From Phycisphaerales bacterium (lineage in GTDB: Bacteria; Planctomycetota; Phycisphaerae; Phycisphaerales; UBA1924), in NCBI GenBank assembly GCA_003511945.1, contig DOJA01000137.1, positions 1 to 5,706 of the forward strand: a stretch of 5,706 nt of DNA, written 5' to 3'. A program made the translations under genes and the position numbers. The notes beneath the pieces were generated by a model that did no database searches, was not told where the DNA came from, and saw only the letters and a program-made list of their open reading frames with translations. Every line of letters begins with the position of its first letter. Within the stretch, counting starts at the first letter, position 1. Shown one piece after another: positions 1-5,706 of the stretch.

Positions 1-2
1 GC

Positions 3-86
3 GGGGGGCGGGGGGCGGGTGAGATGGGTCAGCCCGCCCCATCGGTCGGCGGGTGAGTCCGGGGCGGGCAGCGGGGCGGGTCAGGG
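3..86 (+). other. G-run-rich leader with two G-quadruplex-type motifs
   Basis: Two clusters of short-spaced G runs lie ahead of the methyltransferase gene. The first has runs at 3-8, 10-15, 17-19 and 26-28, with gaps of 1, 1 and 6 bases. The second has runs at 61-64, 66-68, 73-76, 78-80 and 84-86, with gaps of 1-4 bases. Both satisfy the usual pattern of four runs of at least three G with loops up to seven bases. Folding is an inference. In DNA this GC-rich, such runs can arise by composition alone. Confidence 0.4.
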
Positions 87-93
87 TCATACA

Positions 94-108
94 GTCCGCT
101 TCCCGGAC
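94..108 (+). other. Short hairpin in the methyltransferase leader
   Basis: GTCCG at 94-98 is complementary to CGGAC at 104-108, with a 5-base CTTCC loop. It sits 27 bases before the ribosome binding site of the methyltransferase gene. There is no T run after it, so it does not look like an intrinsic terminator. A role in the mRNA leader is possible but unproven, and a 5-bp stem is easily reached by chance at this GC content. Confidence 0.2.
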
Positions 109-135
109 AGTGACTCCTCGGATGGAGCACCGCGC

Positions 136-142
136 GGAAGGA
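136..142 (+). promoter_or_regulatory. Ribosome binding site of the methyltransferase gene
   Basis: GGAAGGA is a good match to the anti-Shine-Dalgarno complement and lies 6 bases before the ATG at 149. It decides the start: the in-frame GTG at 53 and ATG at 122 have no comparable site at the right distance, and 122 would place this motif inside the coding sequence. Confidence 0.65.
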
Positions 143-148
143 TGGGCC

Positions 149-1006
149 ATGAGCCAGACGACGGGCGGGGCAGAGTATGTGCTGGGGACCGCGGAGGACG
201 AGTTCGTCCGGCTCGGACTGCAGCACGCGCTGTGGGGGGACTCCGCGGCCCCGCTCTGGCGCCGGGCGGGGATCGGTCCGGGGCGCCATGTCGTCGATGT
301 CGGGAGCGGGCCGGGCTACGCGACGATGGACCTGGCCCGTCTCGTGCGCGGGGTGCCCCGCGAGGACGCCCCGGGTGGAGGCGTCGTCGCGGTCGATGAG
401 TCGGCCGGGTTCATCGCGCGGCTGGGGCAAGAGTCCCGCGGGCGCGGGCTGGAGAACATCCGGGGGGTCGTCGGCGATGTGCAGCGGCTGCAAGACCTGG
501 GGCTGGAGCCCGGTTCGTTCGACGCGGCCTACGCCCGGTGGGTCCTGTGCTTCGTGCCCGACCCGGCGGCGGTGGTGCGGGGCGTCGCGCACCTGCTGAA
601 GGCGGGCGGGCGGTTCGTCGTGAACGACTATTTCAACTACGAGGCCGCGACGGCGGCGCCGCGTCGTGCCTCCTTCTCGCGAGTGATCCGGGCGGTGGGC
701 GAGTCGTGGCGGGCGCGGGGCGGCGACCCGGACATCGTCGGGCGCCTCCCCGGCCTGCTGCGCGGGGCGGGATTGCGATTGACGCACCTGGAGCCGGAGC
801 AGCGCCTGGCGCGCCCCGGCGACACGATGTGGTCATGGCCGGACAGCTTCTTCCGGAACTTTGTGCCCCGCCTCGTGGAGGGCGGGCTCCTCACGGGGGA
901 CGAAGCCCGGGCCTTCTTCGCGGACTGGGCGGAGATGTCCCGCCCGGATTCGGACTCGTTCATCCTGCTCCCGACGGTGTTCGGGCTGGTGGCGGAGAAG
1001 GGGTGA
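149..1006 (+). CDS. Class I SAM-dependent methyltransferase, substrate unknown
   Basis: A 285-aa protein of the Rossmann-fold (class I) methyltransferase superfamily, expected to transfer a methyl group from S-adenosylmethionine. Motif I, VVDVGSGPG, is at residues 48-56. The acidic ribose-binding residue is probably D83 (AVDES), and a second acidic position is D110 (VVGD). The motif IV-like segment FDAAYARWVLCFVPDP is at 124-139, followed by LLKAGGRFVVND at 149-160, the motif that leads into the later core strands. The N-terminal segment (YVLGT, then RLGLQHALWGD at 21-31) matches a style seen in small-molecule methyltransferases annotated only as 'methyltransferase domain-containing'. No signal peptide or membrane segment is visible, so it is probably cytosolic. 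The C-terminal part (about 165-285) is family-specific and probably shapes the substrate pocket. The 108-base gap to lepA makes an operon possible but not indicated. The family call is firm; the substrate cannot be read from the sequence. Confidence 0.85.
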   Translation: MSQTTGGAEYVLGTAEDEFVRLGLQHALWGDSAAPLWRRAGIGPGRHVVDVGSGPGYATMDLARLVRGVPREDAPGGGVVAVDESAGFIARLGQESRGRGLENIRGVVGDVQRLQDLGLEPGSFDAAYARWVLCFVPDPAAVVRGVAHLLKAGGRFVVNDYFNYEAATAAPRRASFSRVIRAVGESWRARGGDPDIVGRLPGLLRGAGLRLTHLEPEQRLARPGDTMWSWPDSFFRNFVPRLVEGGLLTGDEARAFFADWAEMSRPDSDSFILLPTVFGLVAEKG

Positions 1007-1046
1007 CCCAGTGCGTTGGGCCGCGGTCGGATGGGGGCGGGGGGCG

Positions 1047-1052
1047 TATCAT
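1047..1052 (+). promoter_or_regulatory. Possible -10 element upstream of lepA
   Basis: TATCAT is the only AT-rich hexamer in the GC-rich gap before lepA and matches TATAAT at four of six positions. No -35 hexamer at 16-18 bases is recognisable; the nearest TTG-containing hexamer (TTGGGC, 1016-1021) is 25 bases away. If used, it would give an mRNA leader of roughly 55 bases. The call rests on position and base composition only. Confidence 0.25.
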
Positions 1053-1114
1053 CCCAACTACTCCCGGCCCGTCCCCCTGTCCGACGCAACCGACTTGGTG
1101 TCTGTTCCCCTCCC

Positions 1115-2917
<1,803 letters not shown>

Positions 2918-2953
2918 GCGCCGGGGTCCGGGCCGGGCGCGACTCCATCACAT

Positions 2954-2987
2954 CGCTGCGCCGCAGAGCGCAAGAATCATTGTTGCG
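2954..2987 (+). other. Two overlapping short stem-loops downstream of lepA
   Basis: CGCT (2954-2957) pairs with AGCG (2967-2970) around a 9-base loop. The partly overlapping CGCAA (2969-2973) pairs with TTGCG (2983-2987), also around 9 bases. The two stems share bases 2969-2970, so full-length forms are mutually exclusive. They lie where a lepA transcript would end, but no T tract follows, so an intrinsic terminator is not supported. Confidence 0.2.
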
Positions 2988-3021
2988 GGAGCAGGCCAGG
3001 ACGACCAAACCCGTTCGGGCG

Positions 3022-3034
3022 TCATTCGGAATGA
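3022..3034. repeat. 13-base perfect inverted repeat
   Basis: TCATTC and GAATGA flank a single central G, giving a 13-base perfect palindrome that is AT-richer than its surroundings. It lies 54 bases upstream of the -35 hexamer at 3088. That shape and placement would suit a dimeric regulator site acting on the secreted-protein gene, but no regulator is identified and chance is possible. Confidence 0.3.
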
Positions 3035-3087
3035 GCCGGAAACCCCGCGATCTGTTCGGCGCGGCGCGAAGGGCGCAGGGGAATTCA

Positions 3088-3115
3088 TTGACTGTGCCCA
3101 GCGTCGGGTTATTCT
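3088..3115 (+). promoter_or_regulatory. Sigma-70-type promoter of the secreted-protein gene
   Basis: TTGACT at 3088-3093 matches the -35 consensus at five of six positions. TATTCT at 3110-3115 matches TATAAT at four of six. The spacer is 16 bases, within the normal range. It lies in an AT-richer patch of an otherwise very GC-rich window. Transcription should begin near 3122, leaving a leader of about 115 bases before the ATG at 3237. This is the best promoter in the window. Confidence 0.6.
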
Positions 3116-3222
3116 GACCTCAGAAGAGAGGGGGCACGCGGCCCGAGTGCTGATCCCGCGGCGGCTGTGCGTGCAGCAATCGCCATCGGGCAGCGCCGAC
3201 GGGCTCCAGCGCGGGTTCCCCG

Positions 3223-3229
3223 GGAGGAG
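3223..3229 (+). promoter_or_regulatory. Ribosome binding site of the secreted-protein gene
   Basis: GGAGGAG is a near-perfect Shine-Dalgarno sequence 7 bases before the ATG at 3237. It fixes that ATG as the start in preference to the in-frame GTG at 3147, which would also bury the signal peptide 30 residues inside the protein. Confidence 0.75.
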
Positions 3230-3236
3230 TGGATCC

Positions 3237-3941
3237 ATGCTGAACCTGAAGACTCGCAGCGGCGCGGTCGCGTTCGTGTTGATGGCCCTCGCCGGCGCGG
3301 CGAATGCCGATGTCGTCGTGACCAACCTCGCCGAGCCCTTCCGAGCGACAACGGAGGTCGGGAACAACCCCAACCCGGTCATGCCCCCGTCGGGCGCCCC
3401 GCTGTGGTCCTGGGCGGCCCAGTCGTTCATCACCGACGGGGCCTCGTACGCGCTGACGCAGATCGACATCATCGGGGGCGAGGCCTCGCTGGCGCCGGCC
3501 CCGGTCATCGTCGCCGAGCTGCGCGCCGACAACGCGGGAACGATCGGTGCGCTCATCACCACGCTGGTCATCCCCGACATGACCGGACCCGTCGCGCCCC
3601 GGGGGTTGACGCCCAGCGTCCCGGTCACGCTGGACCCTTCCACGACCTACTGGATCGTCCTGGGCTCCCAAGCGCCGGGCGACGGGACGCTCGGCTGGTC
3701 CTACGCAAACTCCAATGAGTCGGTCGGGACGGGCGTGATCGCGCAGTACGCCGACTCTCAGGACTCCGGCGCCACCTGGAACTACGGGACCGAGTTCCCC
3801 TACTTCATCCAGGTCGTCGCCGAGCCGTCCACCGCCTGCACGCCCTGTCCGGGCGACGCGAACGGGGACCTGGTCGTCAACTTCGATGACATCACCGAGG
3901 TGCTCGCGCGGTGGCTGAACTCCTGCGCGCCGGCGCGGTGA
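3237..3941 (+). CDS. Exported protein with a C-terminal dockerin-like calcium loop
   Basis: A 234-aa protein. Residues 1-24 are a classical Sec signal peptide: LKTR positive region, hydrophobic AVAFVLMALAG, and probable cleavage after ANA before D25. The body (about 25-195) is beta-rich. Its AQSFITDG (61-68), ALTQIDI (72-78) and TLDPSTTYWIVLG (131-143) resemble the 'choice-of-anchor R' type of domain found in bacterial surface or secreted proteins. The tail, from C201, has CxxC (201, 204), then a 12-residue EF-hand-type loop D207-A-N209-G-D211-L-V-V-N215-F-D-D218, a short helix ITEVLARWLN, and C230. This corresponds to one repeat of a type I dockerin, where two are usual. In planctomycetes such tails are frequent on exported proteins and precede the C-terminus directly, as here. 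Calcium binding is inferred from the loop pattern. No enzyme motif is visible and the function is unknown. It has its own promoter and ribosome binding site and converges on rtcB. Confidence 0.85.
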   Translation: MLNLKTRSGAVAFVLMALAGAANADVVVTNLAEPFRATTEVGNNPNPVMPPSGAPLWSWAAQSFITDGASYALTQIDIIGGEASLAPAPVIVAELRADNAGTIGALITTLVIPDMTGPVAPRGLTPSVPVTLDPSTTYWIVLGSQAPGDGTLGWSYANSNESVGTGVIAQYADSQDSGATWNYGTEFPYFIQVVAEPSTACTPCPGDANGDLVVNFDDITEVLARWLNSCAPAR

Positions 3942-3980
3942 GGCCGCGCGGGCTGCACCGGGGGATCGCCGGCGCAGTCG

Positions 3981-4012
3981 CCCCCCCACTCCCCCCGGGG
4001 GGGGGGGGGGGG
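3981..4012. repeat. C-rich block followed by a run of 16 G between convergent genes
   Basis: Seven C (3981-3987), ACT, six C (3991-3996), then 16 consecutive G (3997-4012) abut the rtcB stop codon. Several C/G pairings are possible, for example 3981-3987 with 4006-4012, so either strand can form a very stable stem. The placement between two gene ends suggests a bidirectional transcription stop. There is no T tract, so it is not a standard intrinsic terminator. The run is prone to replication slippage and to sequencing error, so the exact G count is uncertain; it does not affect either reading frame. Confidence 0.5.
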
Positions 4013-5512
4013 TCAATCGTCGGCGGCGGAGGCGTCCTTGATGACGAACCGGGCCTGCAGGCGCGCGACCTCGGAGGCGAGGCCCGCCTTCCTGACGGAG
4101 GCAAGGACCTCTTCAAAGTCCTTGTAGGCCGCGGGGGCTTCGTCGATCGGGTACCTGCGACAGTTGGTCAGGATGTCGGCGTTGCGGAAGGACTCATCGA
4201 CGGCGCTCTGGTCCAGCGTGCGAGCGGCGGCCTTTCGCCCCAGCATTCGCCCGGCGCCGTGGTTCACGCTGAAGCATGAGATCTCGGCGCCGGGATCGGC
4301 AACCATCACCGCGGAACCCGCCTGCGGGTTGCCCGGCAGGAGGATGGGGTGGCCTGTGGACTCGAAGGGCGTCCCCCGCAGCGCGTGATGACCGCCCGGG
4401 AACGCGCGGGTGGCGCCCTTGCGATGGACCCACTGGGGCCTGTTGTCAACGATCTCCCGCCGGGCGATGTTGTGGCTGATGAAGTAGACCAGCCGCCCCT
4501 GCACGCCCGGGAAGACCTGCTGGAACGCCTCCAGCACCAGCGCGTTGATGAGCAGGTGATTGACCGTCGCGAAGTTGGCGCCCAGGGCCATGTCGTCGAG
4601 GTACGAGTCGGCCTCGCGGGATCCGAGCGGCGCGTGGACCAGCTGGCGGTCGCCTCCGGGGAGAGGGATCCCCCACTGCTCGAAGTGCTGCGCCAGCGCG
4701 CGGAACTGGCCCGACGCAAGATCGTGACCCAGGCCGCGCGACCCGCAGTGAGATAGGAACGCGACACCCCCATCGCGCAACCCGAACACCCCGGCGGCGG
4801 CGCGGGCGCGGTCTGAATCGTCGACACGGACGACCTCGCACTCTCCGAAGTGATTGCCCCCGCCGTAGGAGCCGAGTTGGGCCGCCTTCGACGCGAACCG
4901 ACCTCGGAAGCGCTCATCGGCGCAGAGCGCCTCGAATCGCTGATGGAGCGAGTCGATGGAACCCTCGTGGCCGGTGTGGGCGCTGTCCTCGCAGCGCTCC
5001 GCCCACTCGGGCGGGATGCCGAGCTGCGCGCAGACCCCGGGGGACGCGCCCTCGGTGACGGCCCGCAGCCCCAGCGCATGATCGACCCGCCGCGCCTTCT
5101 TCGCGCTCGACTGGCCTCGCCCGGCCCCGGTGGGGATGCGCTCGAGGATCGCGTCGATGACGGCGCGTCGGACGGGCTTGTCGACCAGCGCGTCCTCACC
5201 AAGGTCCAGCGCGAGGAGACTCATCGAGCACTTGATGTCCACCCCGACCGGGCCGGGGTAGATATGCGTCGGGCTCGACATGACGCAGCCGATGGGGGTG
5301 CCGTAGCCGACATGGGCGTCGGGGTTGAGGACGACGCGGGACACCCCCGGGGCCATGGCGGAGTTCACAGTCTGGGTCAGGCACCCCTCGTCGAAGGTGC
5401 GCCGGATCGCCTCCGTGCCGATGACCGTGACGGGCGGCCGATGATCCGGGAGCGGGAGCATGGCGGTCGCTTCGCCGGTGGGAATGAGGGACTGAAACGA
5501 AGGCGTGGCCAT
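4013..5512 (-). CDS. rtcB: RNA-splicing ligase RtcB (3'-phosphate/5'-hydroxyl RNA ligase)
   Basis: RtcB joins RNA 2',3'-cyclic-phosphate or 3'-phosphate ends to 5'-OH ends, using GTP and Mn2+ via a histidine-GMP intermediate; in bacteria it serves RNA repair. Counting from the ATG at 5512, the protein is 499 aa. All key residues align with the Pyrococcus enzyme: D92 and C95 in VGVDIKCSM, N220-H221 in GGGNHFGE, H255 in HCGSRGLGH, H347 in SHNIARRE, KGATRAF at 365-371, and the guanylylated H418 in NHGAGR. Two places differ from the common form: PGNPQAGSAVM (393-403), where PGSMGTASY is usual, and GRMLGR after the active histidine. The closed frame extends to a GTG at 5542, but it has no ribosome binding site; the ATG at 5512 has a weak GGGA 5 bases upstream and a later ATG lies at 5461, so the start is moderately certain. 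tRNA-Phe lies upstream on the same strand. No archease, RtcA or RtcR is in view. Confidence 0.93.
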   Translation of the reverse strand: MATPSFQSLIPTGEATAMLPLPDHRPPVTVIGTEAIRRTFDEGCLTQTVNSAMAPGVSRVVLNPDAHVGYGTPIGCVMSSPTHIYPGPVGVDIKCSMSLLALDLGEDALVDKPVRRAVIDAILERIPTGAGRGQSSAKKARRVDHALGLRAVTEGASPGVCAQLGIPPEWAERCEDSAHTGHEGSIDSLHQRFEALCADERFRGRFASKAAQLGSYGGGNHFGECEVVRVDDSDRARAAAGVFGLRDGGVAFLSHCGSRGLGHDLASGQFRALAQHFEQWGIPLPGGDRQLVHAPLGSREADSYLDDMALGANFATVNHLLINALVLEAFQQVFPGVQGRLVYFISHNIARREIVDNRPQWVHRKGATRAFPGGHHALRGTPFESTGHPILLPGNPQAGSAVMVADPGAEISCFSVNHGAGRMLGRKAAARTLDQSAVDESFRNADILTNCRRYPIDEAPAAYKDFEEVLASVRKAGLASEVARLQARFVIKDASAADD

Positions 5513-5640
5513 GGCGATCCCAACATTGACGGAACGATCCACCGCGCACGCGACAGCGCGGCCAGCCGAGGAGGTCGATTATCCGTGTGAACCCCCCGCG
5601 GCGAGCGTTGGACGCCCGGCTCACCCCAAGGTTCCGGAAA

Positions 5641-5706
5641 TGGGCAGGCCCGGACTTGAACCGGGGACCCTCGCATTTTCAGTGCGATGCTCTACCAACT
5701 GAGCTA
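5641..5706 (-). tRNA. tRNA-Phe (GAA), truncated by the window edge
   Basis: Read on the minus strand, the sequence starts at tRNA position 8 (T at 5706). It shows a D stem GAGC/GCTC with an AGTTGGTA loop, an anticodon stem TCGCA/TGCGA with loop CTGAAAA (anticodon GAA, plus-strand 5678-5680), a 5-base variable loop GGGTC, a T stem CCCGG/CCGGG with loop TTCAAGT, the 3' acceptor strand CCTGCCC, and discriminator A at 5641. Only the 7-base 5' acceptor strand is missing, beyond the window; it should read GGGCAGG. The next bases are TTT, so the CCA end is not encoded and must be added after transcription. The GAA anticodon and A73 fit bacterial tRNA-Phe. Confidence 0.95.

Larger units (their letters stand above)
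2918..3236. other. Intergenic region between lepA and the secreted-protein gene
   Basis: This stretch has no convincing gene. It begins right after the lepA stop with GCGCC (2918-2922) facing GGCGC (2936-2940), a weak GC hairpin without a T run. It then has CGCT/AGCG (2954-2970), CGCAA/TTGCG with a 9-base loop (2969-2987), and a 13-base perfect inverted repeat at 3022-3034. The right third holds a strong promoter and a mRNA leader of about 115 bases ending in a Shine-Dalgarno sequence. Open frames crossing the region lack start signals and family resemblance. Confidence 0.6.

Noticed and set aside
53..148. N-terminal extension of the methyltransferase (GTG at 53 or ATG at 122)
   Set aside because: The extension is arginine-rich without family resemblance, and GGAAGGA at 136-142 points to the ATG at 149.
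2918..2940. Intrinsic terminator right after lepA
   Set aside because: The stem is only 5 bp with a 13-base GC-rich loop and no T run follows.
3147..3236. N-terminal extension of the secreted protein from the GTG at 3147
   Set aside because: It would place the signal peptide internally and ignore the strong GGAGGAG site before the ATG at 3237.
3120..4016. Minus-strand open frame of 298 codons opposite the secreted-protein gene
   Set aside because: Arginine- and glycine-rich with no motif. The opposite strand has promoter, ribosome binding site, signal peptide and domain pattern.
5578..5583. GATAAT on the minus strand as a -10 element for rtcB
   Set aside because: No -35 hexamer is recognisable at the proper spacing, so a dedicated promoter cannot be supported from sequence alone.
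5505..5702. Small plus-strand open frame running through the tRNA gene
   Set aside because: It is the antisense reading of tRNA-Phe; the peptide with GLEPGT is a well-known false gene call opposite tRNA genes.
5641..5706. tRNA-Phe as an integration (att) site of a genomic island
   Set aside because: No integrase, no repeated tRNA 3' segment elsewhere in the window and no change in composition next to it.

Overview
The window is a GC-rich (visibly about 70% G+C) bacterial chromosomal segment. It holds three rightward protein genes, one leftward protein gene, and a leftward tRNA gene cut by the right edge. The best clue to the host is the secreted protein at 3237-3941. Its C-terminal tail, with a single DxNxDxxVNxxD calcium-loop motif, is the dockerin-like tail common in planctomycete exported proteins, especially Phycisphaerae-type lineages. 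This assignment is an inference from that tail, the base composition and the RtcB variant, not a proof.

Left part (1-1006): a G-run-rich leader leads into a class I SAM-dependent methyltransferase of unknown substrate (149-1006), whose start is set by a strong Shine-Dalgarno sequence. A 108-base gap follows. Next is a complete, textbook lepA (elongation factor 4, 1115-2917, 600 aa), which lacks a purine-rich ribosome binding site.

Middle (2918-3941): a 319-base intergenic stretch carries several short inverted repeats and the clearest promoter in the window (TTGACT, 16-base spacer, TATTCT). It drives a 234-aa exported protein with a signal peptide, a beta-rich body resembling the 'choice-of-anchor R' type, and the single EF-hand/dockerin-like C-terminus. 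This gene converges on rtcB across a 71-base gap ending in a C-rich block and an uninterrupted run of 16 G.

Right part (4013-5706, minus strand): rtcB encodes the 3'-phosphate/5'-hydroxyl RNA ligase, with all recognised metal-binding and guanylylation residues present. A tRNA-Phe(GAA) gene lies 128 bases upstream on the same strand, truncated by the window edge. No archease, RtcA or RtcR gene is in view.

Three elements (LepA, RtcB, tRNA-Phe) concern translation and RNA maintenance, but they do not form one operon. The plus-strand genes are separated by gaps large enough for their own promoters, and rtcB points the other way. I see no mobile element, CRISPR array, defence cassette or clearly new multi-gene system. 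The points most worth a second look are the tRNA-Phe/rtcB arrangement, the half-dockerin tail, the G16 tract between convergent genes, and the lack of a Shine-Dalgarno sequence at lepA.
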